The position numbers and the translations under genes were made by a program. A DNA stretch of 13,421 bases from Bacillota bacterium (GTDB lineage: Bacteria > Bacillota_C > Negativicutes > Sporomusales > Sporomusaceae). A model generated the notes under the pieces. That model saw only the letters and a program-made list of their open reading frames with translations. It made no database searches and was not told the origin of the DNA. Shown in pieces: positions 6,441 through 13,366 of this stretch. Every line of letters begins with the position of its first letter. Within the stretch, counting starts at the first letter, position 1. Where the stretch lies: NCBI GenBank assembly GCA_023441125.1, contig JAEZQV010000040.1, forward strand, positions 1 through 13,421, written 5' to 3'.

Positions 6441-6638
6441 TTAGGCGTAAGGAAGCATTTTTACTACGCGGTCATGATCGGACTTGCTGACCATAGCCGC
6501 TTTACGCAGATTACGTTTACGGGCCGGAGATTTTTTCTCCAGAATGTGGCTTTTGAAAGCTTTGGCGCGTTTGAATTCGCCGCTGCCTGTTACTCTGAAA
6601 CGTTTCGCAGCACTTCTGCGGGTTTTGATTTTTGGCAT
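6441..6638 (-). CDS. rpmI: Large ribosomal subunit protein L35 (bL35)
   Basis: A 65-residue bL35, a small very basic 50S protein. The sequence [20 protein letters not shown] and the later [20 protein letters not shown] are diagnostic, and the length is standard (64-66). ATG at 6638 has AAAGGGG about nine bases upstream. It begins 20 nt after the infC stop and 41 nt before rplT in the conserved infC-rpmI-rplT order, with no internal promoter or terminator seen, so it should be co-transcribed and subject to the same leader control. Confidence 0.98.
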   Translation of the reverse strand: MPKIKTRRSAAKRFRVTGSGEFKRAKAFKSHILEKKSPARKRNLRKAAMVSKSDHDRVVKMLPYA

Positions 6639-6658
6639 AATTGGTATCCCCTTTCTAT

Positions 6659-7192
6659 TTATGAGCTGGATTGCGTAGTATTAGGCTTAGGCGCTACAAT
6701 CATAATCATATTTTTACCTTCGAGCTTAGGTTCCCGTTCGACAGTCGCCATATCTTTCAGCAAGCTAGCCATTCTCACCAAAACCTGTTTGCCAAGTTCC
6801 GGATGGGAAAGCTCACGCCCCCTGAACATAATTGTTACTTTGACCTTGTCGCCGTCCTCAAGAAAACGCTGGGCGTTTTTGAACTTGACGTTAAAATCGT
6901 GGTCTTCGATGTTTGGCCGGATTTTAACTTCCTTGAGAGTAATGACCTTTTGTTTTTTCTTGACTTCTTTGTCACGCTTTTGCTGCTCATACCGGAACTT
7001 GCCAAAATCCATAATCCGGCAGACAGGCGGTTTAGCCGTTGGTGCTACTTCCACCAGATCAAGATTTTGTTCTCCTGCTAAACGCAATGCATCTCTCAGC
7101 GCCATGATGCCCAACTGCTCGTTGGTGCTGCTGACTAATCGAACTTCTTTGGCCCGAATTTCCTCATTAATCTTTAAAGTGTCTTTGCTAAT
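6659..7192 (-). CDS. infC: Translation initiation factor IF-3 (ATT start codon)
   Basis: IF-3 binds the 30S subunit, prevents early 50S joining and proofreads the initiator tRNA and start codon. The coding region begins at the unusual start ATT (7192-7190), giving 177 residues with the expected N-terminus [20 protein letters not shown]. Evidence for this start: AGGAGGTGA lies at proper distance, an in-frame TGA sits just three codons upstream (at the binding site), and the only later start candidate (TTG at 7114) would remove the conserved first 26 residues. The N domain continues to about residue 80 with [20 protein letters not shown], then a lysine-rich linker and the C domain with [10 protein letters not shown] and [22 protein letters not shown] starts are known in infC of E. 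coli and Bacillus and let IF-3 limit its own synthesis. First gene of infC-rpmI-rplT. Confidence 0.96.
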   Translation of the reverse strand: MSKDTLKINEEIRAKEVRLVSSTNEQLGIMALRDALRLAGEQNLDLVEVAPTAKPPVCRIMDFGKFRYEQQKRDKEVKKKQKVITLKEVKIRPNIEDHDFNVKFKNAQRFLEDGDKVKVTIMFRGRELSHPELGKQVLVRMASLLKDMATVEREPKLEGKNMIMIVAPKPNTTQSSS

Positions 7193-7202
7193 TGCCGTTC
7201 AC

Positions 7203-7354
7203 CTCCTGAGTTATTTGGTAAAATAAAAAGCGGATGGCATATACCACCCGCGCAATAGCACAATCTAATAGATTGTCGTATTAACCTTACTAACTGCACT
7301 CCGGCGTTGTAAGGTGAGAAGCGGATGGCTTCTACTTAAACAAATTTTATTTAC
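7203..7354 (-). promoter_or_regulatory. infC operon leader with attenuator (L20-leader type)
   Basis: About 160 nt of leader between the predicted RNA start and the infC binding site. It contains hairpins AGAAGC/GCTTCT (around 7320-7336), ACCTTAC/GTAAGGT (around 7283-7315) and ACAATCT/AGATTGT, then an intrinsic terminator at 7220-7251. The terminator's 3' arm CCATCCGC (7237-7230) is repeated exactly in the first hairpin (7328-7321), so the arm GCGGGTGG (7251-7244) can pair with either copy. This is a plausible terminator/antiterminator switch. In Bacillus the L20 protein controls this operon through such a leader; L20 as ligand here is inference from family and position. Confidence 0.75.
7220..7251 (-). 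terminator. Attenuator terminator in the infC leader
   Basis: GCGGGTGG pairs with CCATCCGC (8 bp with one G-U) around loop TATATG, followed by TTTTTATTTT. It lies about 30 nt before the infC start, so it must be bypassed for infC expression. Confidence 0.87.
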
Positions 7355-7360
7355 TCAATT

Positions 7361-7390
7361 ATATTAGCACTGATTATACTGGAAAGTCAA
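7361..7390 (-). promoter_or_regulatory. Sigma-A-type promoter of infC-rpmI-rplT
   Basis: The -35 box TTGACT (7390-7385) and -10 box TAATAT (7366-7361) are 18 nt apart, with TGC directly before the -10 as an extended element. Predicted RNA start is near 7354. It is 70 nt after the thrS stop, so the operon has its own promoter. Confidence 0.82.
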
Positions 7391-7421
7391 GCTATTTTTT
7401 CTAGTATTCCGTCTAAACTGG

Positions 7422-7448
7422 TCTGCAGGCGGGTTTTGCCCCTGCAGA
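7422..7448 (-). other. Hairpin just after thrS, weak or no terminator
   Basis: TCTGCAGG (7448-7441) and CCTGCAGA (7429-7422) form an 8-bp stem 12 nt after the thrS stop. The following bases (CCAGTTTAGACGG) are not T-rich, so it may protect the mRNA end or slow polymerase rather than terminate cleanly. Confidence 0.5.
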
Positions 7449-7460
7449 TTGCTCATAGGC

Positions 7461-9371
7461 TCAACTTTTGGCGGCAATTTCCCCAAGCGCGGTGGTAATA
7501 AAGTCGTCAACACCCATGGCGCCAATGTCGCCCTGACCGCGTTTACGAACAGCCACTGTGCGGGTTTCAGCTTCTTTGTCACCCACAACCAGCATGTAGG
7601 GTACTTTTTCCAGCTGGCCTTCACGAATTTTATAGCCGATTTTTTCATTGCGGTCATCGACTTCGACCCGGATGTCTTTATCCCGCATGCTTTGGGCAAT
7701 CGTCTGGGCATATTCGGCATGACGCTCGCTAATCGGCAGGATTTTCGCCTGGACAGGGGCCAGCCACATCGGGAAAGCACCGGCAAAGTGTTCAATTAAG
7801 ATTCCGATAAAGCGTTCAATGCTGCCGTACGCTACCCTGTGAATCATTACCGGGCGGTGTTTTTGGCCGTCCTCCCCAATATAGGTTAGATCAAATTTCT
7901 CCGGCATCAGCATATCCAGCTGAATCGTGCCGCATTGCCAGGTCCGGCCGATTGAATCTTTAAGATGGAAGTCGATTTTGGGGCCGTAGAAAGCGCCGTC
8001 GCCCGGATTAATCTTAAATGGCATGTTCAGTTCTTCCAGAGCCTCTTTAAGGGCTGTCGTGGCTGTTTCCCAGACTTCGTCGGACCCCATGGCTTTTTCC
8101 GGTTTAGTGCTCAGCTCGGCATGATATGATAAACCAAAGACGCTGTATACCGTATTAAAGAGCTCAATGACTTTCTTGATCTCCCCTTTTATTTGCGACG
8201 GCAGCATGAAGATATGGGAATCATCCTGGGTAAAGCTGCGTACCCGCATCAAGCCGTGCAATGCCCCGGAAATTTCGTGCCGGTGAACAAGGCCCAGCTC
8301 GCAGGTGCGGAGCGGGAAATCACGATAACTGTGATGCTGAGTCCGATACACTAAAATACCGCCAGGACAGTTCATCGGTTTTACCGCATAGCCTTCATCA
8401 TCGATCTTGGTGAAATACATGTTTTGGCGGTAATGATCCCAGTGTCCGGATTGCTGCCAGAGCTTTTGATGCAATATAATTGGGGTTTTGATTTCCTGAT
8501 AGCCGTACTTCACATGCAGTTTGCGCCAGAAAGCCTCCAGTTCATTACGGATAACCATGCCTTTGGGATGAAAGAACGGGAAGCCCGGTCCTTCTTCCTG
8601 AATACTGAAGAGATCAAGTTCGCGGCCCAGTTTGCGATGGTCCCGTTTAGCCGCTTCCTCCATCATGGTGATATAAGCATCCAAATCAGCCTTCTTCTCG
8701 AAGGAAGTGCCATAAATCCGCTGCAGCATCTTTCTCTTTTCATCGCCGCGCCAGTAAGCGCCGGCAATATTCTGCAGTTTTATAGCTTTTACCCGGCCGG
8801 TGGACTGCACGTGCGGACCGGCGCACAAATCGATAAATTCCCCTTGCTTATAGATAGATATTTGTACATCTTCCGGTAAATCACGAATCAGTTCCTGTTT
8901 GTAAATCTCACCTTGTTCGCCAAATAACCGGAGAGCTTCTTCCCGACTGACTGCCATGCGCTCTAACGGCAGATTCTCCTTAACGATTTTTTCCATTTCA
9001 GCCTGAATTTTCACTAAATCTTCCGGGGTAAAGGTGTGCGTGGTGTCAAAGTCATAATAAAAGCCATTGGCAATAGCCGGCCCAATGCCTAATTTGACAT
9101 CACCATACAGGCGTTTTACCGCCTGGGCTAAAATATGCGAGGATGTATGACGCAGTGCATCTTTACCCTCACTATCTTCAAAGGTCAAAAATTCAACGGC
9201 GGCGTCTTTTTCCAGTCTACCGGACAAATCGGTTACCTGGCTGTCTACTTTGGCGATAAGCGCGGCTTTAGCCAAGTTGCGGCTAATGGATTCTGCGGCC
9301 TGCCCCAGGGTTATGCCTTGGTCAAATTCGCGTACTGCGCCGTCTTTTAACGTCATCTTAATTTTACTCAT
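7461..9371 (-). CDS. thrS: Threonyl-tRNA synthetase
   Basis: A 636-residue class II synthetase that charges tRNA-Thr and edits mischarged Ser-tRNA. Domains in order: TGS domain (1 to about 62), N2 editing domain with the HxxxH zinc-like site HTSSH (H75, H79) and CAGPH near 185, the class II catalytic core from about 245 to 535 with KPMNCPGG (zinc Cys), FPLRTCELGLVHRHE, GLMRVRSFTQDDSHIF and IHRVAYGSIERFIGILIEHF, and the C-terminal anticodon-binding domain beginning near PMWLAPVQAKILPI. Full length for the family. ATG at 9371 has AAGGAGG about ten bases upstream. Preceded by a threonine T-box and a consensus promoter, and located next to ytxC as in Bacillus. A hairpin follows the stop, then the separate infC promoter. 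Confidence 0.98.
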   Translation of the reverse strand: MSKIKMTLKDGAVREFDQGITLGQAAESISRNLAKAALIAKVDSQVTDLSGRLEKDAAVEFLTFEDSEGKDALRHTSSHILAQAVKRLYGDVKLGIGPAIANGFYYDFDTTHTFTPEDLVKIQAEMEKIVKENLPLERMAVSREEALRLFGEQGEIYKQELIRDLPEDVQISIYKQGEFIDLCAGPHVQSTGRVKAIKLQNIAGAYWRGDEKRKMLQRIYGTSFEKKADLDAYITMMEEAAKRDHRKLGRELDLFSIQEEGPGFPFFHPKGMVIRNELEAFWRKLHVKYGYQEIKTPIILHQKLWQQSGHWDHYRQNMYFTKIDDEGYAVKPMNCPGGILVYRTQHHSYRDFPLRTCELGLVHRHEISGALHGLMRVRSFTQDDSHIFMLPSQIKGEIKKVIELFNTVYSVFGLSYHAELSTKPEKAMGSDEVWETATTALKEALEELNMPFKINPGDGAFYGPKIDFHLKDSIGRTWQCGTIQLDMLMPEKFDLTYIGEDGQKHRPVMIHRVAYGSIERFIGILIEHFAGAFPMWLAPVQAKILPISERHAEYAQTIAQSMRDKDIRVEVDDRNEKIGYKIREGQLEKVPYMLVVGDKEAETRTVAVRKRGQGDIGAMGVDDFITTALGEIAAKS

Positions 9372-9390
9372 ATTCTGGCAGCCTCCTTAA

Positions 9391-9431
9391 CAAAATAAAA
9401 AAACTCCCATTCCCTGTAGGGACGAGAGTTT
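9391..9431 (-). terminator. Intrinsic terminator of the thrS T-box
   Basis: AAACTCTC pairs with GGGAGTTT, with an inner TCCC/GGGA helix closing loop TACA, followed by TTTTATTTT. It lies between the T-box and the thrS ribosome binding site and is the regulated terminator. Confidence 0.92.
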
Positions 9432-9651
9432 ATACCCGTGGTTCCACCCTGTTTGGCAAAAATGCCATCTCAGTCTTTGATAACGGGAAATATCCCGGCC
9501 AAGCTTACTATATTCAGCCAGGCAGTTTCGAGGTGGTAATCATGCTTGGTTTGCGTAAAGATGCTTACAGCCTCCGGCATCTTATCTCTGAAACGCCTTA
9601 CAAGACACTATCGTTTCCTCGGCATTACTATTAAGCTTATTATTTGGATTA
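9391..9651 (-). promoter_or_regulatory. T-box leader of thrS, specifier ACC (Thr)
   Basis: The T-box sequence AGGGTGGAACCACG is at 9450-9437, its TGGA bulge matching a tRNA with U73. The base of stem I is CGAGG (9621-9617) pairing with CCTCG (9533-9529). ACC at 9537-9535 followed by one A lies directly before the closing strand, the specifier position, so the leader senses tRNA-Thr. Further stems follow before the antiterminator and terminator. Known mechanism: uncharged tRNA-Thr permits read-through into thrS. Confidence 0.96.
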
Positions 9652-9657
9652 CCAAAA

Positions 9658-9686
9658 ATTATATACAACTTTACCAGAATTGTCAA
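9658..9686 (-). promoter_or_regulatory. Perfect consensus promoter of thrS
   Basis: TTGACA (9686-9681) and TATAAT (9663-9658) are exactly 17 nt apart. The -35 box begins two bases after the ytxC stop codon. RNA start is predicted near 9651, so strong initiation is combined with T-box attenuation. Confidence 0.93.
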
Positions 9687-9688
9687 GC

Positions 9689-10591
9689 TTATAGCTCGGT
9701 ATGATTCGATTTACCGGCAGTTATGCATAGCTCGCAGCCCTCACACACTACAACCCGATTTTCAAATACACATTTAATGGTTTCCAAAATTTCCTTGTCA
9801 CGGGAACGGTTGGTGCTGTGCACCATGATATTACGCGGGGCAATGGTAATAAGGGCACTGATTAATAAGTCCTCATAGTTAAGAATATCGGGTTCGCCGG
9901 CAGAATGATTCTGCAACAGGTTATTCTCCAGATACTGATTGTTGATTACTTTACCGTGCGAGTCATAGATTTTGTACAAGCTGCCGGCGCCGATAACAAC
10001 ATGGGCTTCTTCCAGCCGCGGCTCTTGGGCGTCGACAAAATAGCGCAACACCCGGATAAATTCTTTATACTCCAGTTCCATCATAAAATCGTCGACTACT
10101 TTATCAATTGCCTGCGACAGCTGTAGACGGTAATCTTTCAGCCGAAAGTTTAAAAAACCCTCCAGCACCAGCTCGTGGTGATTATCCAGATAGTCTAAAA
10201 TCCGGGACAGAATAAGCCGATACCGCACTGCCGGACTGGCGCCAAGGGCTTTTAAAGCATTTGACTCCACAGTGGCTTGCTCATCATGATTGAAATAAAA
10301 GTAATTGTGGGTAACTATCTTGTTAATAAGCCGGTGCTCTTCGTTGTTGATAATCCAATCGGCAAGGATCTGCGATACGCTGTTTTTTAATACATTCTTT
10401 ATCCGTTCAAAATTGCGGAAAGATAATTCACCGTCACTAATATTTAAACCAAGAAAAGTATAGCCGCCTTTATTCAGCTCTTCTATGACTACACGGAAGC
10501 CTTCTTGGGTCAGCGTTTTACAGTCGTTTTCCAACTTTTCCCTGATATTCCCGGTTGTTCCGTTCAGGCCGATCGAAAGTAATTTCACCAC
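9689..10591 (-). CDS. ytxC: Putative sporulation protein YtxC
   Basis: About 300 residues, soluble, with no signal peptide. I assign it to the YtxC sporulation family from its position directly upstream of thrS, as in Bacillus subtilis, and its general sequence style. A recognisable core includes ILADWIINNEEHRLINKIV, FLNFRLKDYRLQLSQAIDKV and VDDFMMELEYKEFIRVLRYF, all strongly helical and mixed-charge. YtxC's molecular role is not known. The C-terminus carries CEGCELC, a CxxCxxC cluster 12 residues from the end. The start is uncertain: GTG codons at 10597, 10591 and 10588 are all in frame. 10591 or 10588 fits the GGGAG site best, and 10597 is too close to it. It follows the GRAM-domain gene after a ~75-nt gap containing a palindrome, and ends two bases before the thrS promoter, with no terminator. 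Confidence 0.8.
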   Translation of the reverse strand: MVKLLSIGLNGTTGNIREKLENDCKTLTQEGFRVVIEELNKGGYTFLGLNISDGELSFRNFERIKNVLKNSVSQILADWIINNEEHRLINKIVTHNYFYFNHDEQATVESNALKALGASPAVRYRLILSRILDYLDNHHELVLEGFLNFRLKDYRLQLSQAIDKVVDDFMMELEYKEFIRVLRYFVDAQEPRLEEAHVVIGAGSLYKIYDSHGKVINNQYLENNLLQNHSAGEPDILNYEDLLISALITIAPRNIMVHSTNRSRDKEILETIKCVFENRVVVCEGCELCITAGKSNHTEL

Positions 10592-10605
10592 CCTCACTCC
10601 CTTCT

Positions 10606-10618
10606 CATATAGTATATG
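10606..10618. repeat. 13-base palindrome upstream of ytxC
   Basis: CATATA-G-TATATG has perfect 6-base arms and lies 15 nt before the ytxC start, at or next to where a promoter or operator would sit. On the minus strand it includes CATATACTA, which resembles the -10 pattern CATAnnnTA of mother-cell sigma factors, but no matching -35 was clear. Confidence 0.4.
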
Positions 10619-10667
10619 TTTCAGAGCGTATTTGCATACAATGAGGACAGCGGGGTGGTTTAACTAT

Positions 10668-10994
10668 TTAATTGACCAGCAGCGACTGCTTGTTAATCGC
10701 GTCAAGCCATTCATTACGGCCTTTGACCACAAATTTAATTACTTTATCTTTTATCGTAATTACCTTTACTACATTAGGAATAATAAAAAAAGTTTTTTCC
10801 GGTACTACCTCTTTAATATGGGCCAGCGGCACTTCATCCATGTACTTATTGCTAATACTTAGCGCATAGCCGACAAATACCAGCCGGTAGTCCGTCAGGT
10901 AGAGCGCGCCGTTTAAAACATCGCCCCCGCAGCTATAACTGGCCAGGCACTTTTTTACTATTACCTCCTGGGGTTCTAAAGGAAAGCTGTACAT
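10668..10994 (-). CDS. Small GRAM/PH-like domain protein
   Basis: A 108-residue single-domain protein without signal peptide or membrane segment. The order of strands fits a GRAM (PH-like) fold: an N-terminal segment with EVIVKKCLASY, then LNGALYLTDYRLVFVGY (the LTxxRLVF hallmark at about 33-42), VPLAHIKEVV, VVKVITIKDKVIKFVV and a final helix NEWLDAINKQ. Bacterial GRAM proteins often bind lipids or proteins, but the ligand here is unknown. ATG at 10994 has GAGGTGG upstream with short spacing and lies 11 nt after the prfC stop, so the two are almost certainly co-transcribed. No terminator precedes ytxC downstream, so all three may share a transcript, although ytxC could have its own promoter. 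Confidence 0.8.
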   Translation of the reverse strand: MYSFPLEPQEVIVKKCLASYSCGGDVLNGALYLTDYRLVFVGYALSISNKYMDEVPLAHIKEVVPEKTFFIIPNVVKVITIKDKVIKFVVKGRNEWLDAINKQSLLVN

Positions 10995-11005
10995 GCCGCC
11001 ACCTC

Positions 11006-12610
11006 TTACACCTGCCGTGCATCTTCAGGCACGACGAGAAATTCCACTTCGGGATTTCGCTCCATAACCCACCTAAGCTGCCATTCGTTGCTGATTAAGG
11101 CAACCGGCCTGTCTTTTGTATCCTGTACCATGAGACCGTTGTCCATATTCTTCAGGGACTTTACGTCGAGATTCTCACCATTAAGCCACCTGGCTACCGA
11201 GAAAGGCAGCTTATTCATTAAGATATCCACGCCATATTCGTGCTTTAGGCGGTATTCCAAAACTTCAAACTGCAGGGAGCCGACCACGCCGATAATAAAT
11301 GATTCCACCGCATAGTCCGGCTGGCGAAATACCTGAACCGCACCTTCCTGGGTCAATTGCGTCATACCTTTAACAAACTGCTTGCGTTTCATGGTGTCTT
11401 TGGCTTGCACCCGGGCAAATTGCTCCGGCGGAAAAACCGGGAAATCCTGGAAGGTGAAATTGGTTCCTTCCTGGCATAAGGTATCGCCAATGCCGAAAAT
11501 ACCGGGGTCAAACAGACCGACAATATCTCCCGGGTAGGCTTCCTCGATAATAGTCCGTTCCTGCGCCAAAAACTGTTGCGGCTGAGCCAGCTTGATCGGT
11601 TTGCCCGACTGGGCATGATATACCGTCATACCCCGCTCAAACTTGCCGGAGCATATGCGCATAAAAGCCAGACGGTCCCGGTGGGCCGGATTCATGTTGG
11701 CTTGAATCTTAAAGATAAAAGCGGAAAACAAATCGTCTGCGGGCTGAATCATGCCTTCCGAGGATATTCTGGGCATGGGCTCGGGTGCCAGTTCCAGGAA
11801 ATCTTCCAAAAATAAGCGCACGCCGAAATTGGTCATGGCGCTGCCAAAAAACATGGGTGTCAGTTCCCCCCTGGACACCTTATCCAGAGAAAATTCTTCA
11901 CCGGCCATATCCAAGAGAGCAATATCATCACATAAAGCCTGATGAACTTCAGCGCCAAGAAATTCTTTAAAGGCTGGATCATCCACACTGCCCTGCGTCG
12001 ACGGCAGTACCCACTGGCCATGAACACCGCTCTTTTCGAACAATTCGATCTGAGCCTGTTTGCGGATATAGATCCCGCTGTAATTGCCGTCAATGCCGAT
12101 TGGCCAGTTCATTGGATAAGCCCGGATACCCAGAACCTTTTCAATCTCTTCCATGAGTTCAAAGGGATTGCGTCCATAACGGTCCAATTTATTAACAAAG
12201 GTAAATACCGGTATACCCCGCTGCTTACATACCTGAAAGAGTTTTTTGGTTTGCTCCTCCACGCCTTTGGCCACGTCAATAAGCATGACCGCACTGTCGG
12301 CAGCCATCAGCGTACGATATGTATCTTCACTGAAGTCCTGGTGGCCGGGCGTATCTAATATGTTGACGCGATACCCGTCATAATCAAATTGCAATACACT
12401 GGAGGTCACCGAAATACCACGCTGCTTTTCAATTTCCATCCAGTCTGACACGGCGTGCTTTTGCGCTTTTCTGGCCTTAACAGATCCTGCCAGGCGAATT
12501 GCGCCACCATAAAGAAGTAATTTTTCCGTTAAGGTTGTTTTACCGGCATCCGGATGGGATATAATAGCAAAGGTACGGCGTTTATTGATTTCGGGGGTGA
12601 GATTTGACAT
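11006..12610 (-). CDS. prfC: Peptide chain release factor 3
   Basis: A 534-residue translational GTPase that removes RF1/RF2 from the ribosome after termination, acting in the cytoplasm. GTPase motifs are all present: G1 SHPDAGKTT (18-26), G2 RGISVTSS (64-71), G3 DTPGHQDF (86-93) and G4 NKLD (140-143). Domain II/III sequence after about 290 (ADDLFSAFIFKIQANMNPAH, RICSGKFERGMTVYHA) and the C-terminal FIIGVVGSLQFEVLEYRLKH distinguish RF3 from EF-G, which would be about 690 residues. ATG at 12610 has GGAGG five bases upstream. It heads a run with the GRAM-domain gene and perhaps ytxC. The 93-bp gap to the divergent gene holds its promoter, but I could not choose a convincing -35/-10 pair. Confidence 0.97.
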   Translation of the reverse strand: MSNLTPEINKRRTFAIISHPDAGKTTLTEKLLLYGGAIRLAGSVKARKAQKHAVSDWMEIEKQRGISVTSSVLQFDYDGYRVNILDTPGHQDFSEDTYRTLMAADSAVMLIDVAKGVEEQTKKLFQVCKQRGIPVFTFVNKLDRYGRNPFELMEEIEKVLGIRAYPMNWPIGIDGNYSGIYIRKQAQIELFEKSGVHGQWVLPSTQGSVDDPAFKEFLGAEVHQALCDDIALLDMAGEEFSLDKVSRGELTPMFFGSAMTNFGVRLFLEDFLELAPEPMPRISSEGMIQPADDLFSAFIFKIQANMNPAHRDRLAFMRICSGKFERGMTVYHAQSGKPIKLAQPQQFLAQERTIIEEAYPGDIVGLFDPGIFGIGDTLCQEGTNFTFQDFPVFPPEQFARVQAKDTMKRKQFVKGMTQLTQEGAVQVFRQPDYAVESFIIGVVGSLQFEVLEYRLKHEYGVDILMNKLPFSVARWLNGENLDVKSLKNMDNGLMVQDTKDRPVALISNEWQLRWVMERNPEVEFLVVPEDARQV

Positions 12611-12703
12611 TACTGCCTCCTAACGTTAATTCTGTTAATTTTACAGCATAACAGTTTTGTTTACGGGAATAATCTAATCGAGACTACTAATGGAGGGACA
12701 CTT

Positions 12704-13066
12704 ATGAGTATACATATGAACCAGCTGCCGGTCAAAAGAATTTGCCTGGACGGGCAGACGCTCTCTGAGGATGGTGTCTACGAATTTACTATCGATTGTG
12801 GCGCAGTATATTTTGGGGCCTTCTATAATAATGACGGTCAGTTAAAATCAGTGGACCAGTATTTTTACAGCGAACGGTTTTCCCGCGATGATCTGGATGA
12901 CGCCATGCTGGACCAACAATTATATACTGTGGATGACCGTGATTTTCCGGCAAAAGGCTATCTGCTAAGCAAACATGCAGCCGGCAAGGAGTGGCTCAGA
13001 TTTCATGCCGTGGTACCCTGCGCTATCAATCCGGATTATTATCACAATAAATTTATTGGTGACTAA
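12704..13066 (+). CDS. Hypothetical protein, 120 residues
   Basis: Family not recognised. ATG at 12704 has GGAGGG about seven bases upstream; another ATG four codons later is less well placed. The product is acidic, soluble and mixed alpha/beta, with no signal peptide or membrane segment. Visible stretches are CLDGQTLSEDGVYEFTIDCG, VYFGAFYNNDGQLKSVDQYF and FPAKGYLLSK. Aromatic residues (Tyr, Phe, Trp) are abundant and there are three cysteines. It is divergent from prfC across a 93-bp gap and is followed by a 110-bp gap and the initiator tRNA promoter, so it seems to be a single-gene unit. Codon use looks like the neighbours'. Function unknown. Confidence 0.75.
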   Translation: MSIHMNQLPVKRICLDGQTLSEDGVYEFTIDCGAVYFGAFYNNDGQLKSVDQYFYSERFSRDDLDDAMLDQQLYTVDDRDFPAKGYLLSKHAAGKEWLRFHAVVPCAINPDYYHNKFIGD

Positions 13067-13125
13067 TATTATCTAACGTATACAATACAACAATTTAATA
13101 TACACCATTAATTAACAGTAGTCAA

Positions 13126-13137
13126 CGCGCTAGCGCG
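13126..13137. repeat. 12-base perfect palindrome after the 120-residue gene
   Basis: CGCGCTAGCGCG is perfectly self-complementary and flanked by AACAG (13114-13118) and CTGTT (13138-13142), which could extend it as an interrupted hairpin. It stands out in A+T-rich surroundings. A weak terminator for the upstream gene is possible, but the following CATTTAGCC is not a T-run. Confidence 0.5.
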
Positions 13138-13176
13138 CTGTTCATTTAGCCAGCTCCGGTTTTATTTAAAAATACG

Positions 13177-13205
13177 TTGACAGAGTACAACCAGTACTAT
13201 ATAAT
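13177..13205 (+). promoter_or_regulatory. Perfect consensus promoter of the initiator tRNA gene
   Basis: TTGACA (13177-13182) and TATAAT (13200-13205) are exactly 17 nt apart, ending 24 nt before the tRNA. The spacer holds an inverted repeat, AGTAC-AACCA-GTACT. Confidence 0.93.
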
Positions 13206-13229
13206 CAATTTCGTGGCCAAAAAACATAT

Positions 13230-13305
<76 letters not shown>

Positions 13306-13315
13306 TGCTATTATC

Positions 13316-13366
13316 GCTTCGCTTATGTAAGATCGCTCCTGATTTTATAAAGCGAAGCTTTATAAA
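13316..13366 (+). repeat. Overlapping inverted repeats downstream of the tRNA
   Basis: A perfect 10-bp inverted repeat, TTTATAAAGC (13344-13353) and GCTTTATAAA (13357-13366), closes a GAA loop. Its middle, AAGCGAAGC (13350-13358), is also the exact complement of GCTTCGCTT (13316-13324), so two exclusive hairpins are possible. Neither is followed by a T-run. The rest to 13421 shows no gene. Confidence 0.6.

Noticed and set aside
6393..7226. Plus-strand 277-codon open frame
   Set aside because: It lies entirely antisense to rpmI and infC, has no ribosome binding site, and its sequence is explained as the opposite strand of conserved genes.
7422..7448. thrS terminator
   Set aside because: The stem is good but no T-run follows, so I list it only as a hairpin.
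7364..7795. Minus-strand 143-codon open frame over the end of thrS
   Set aside because: Out-of-frame shadow of thrS and its downstream gap; no start signal.
12604..12632. TTGACA at 12604 as -35 for the 120-residue gene
   Set aside because: It lies inside the prfC start region and no acceptable -10 box is found 16-18 nt downstream.
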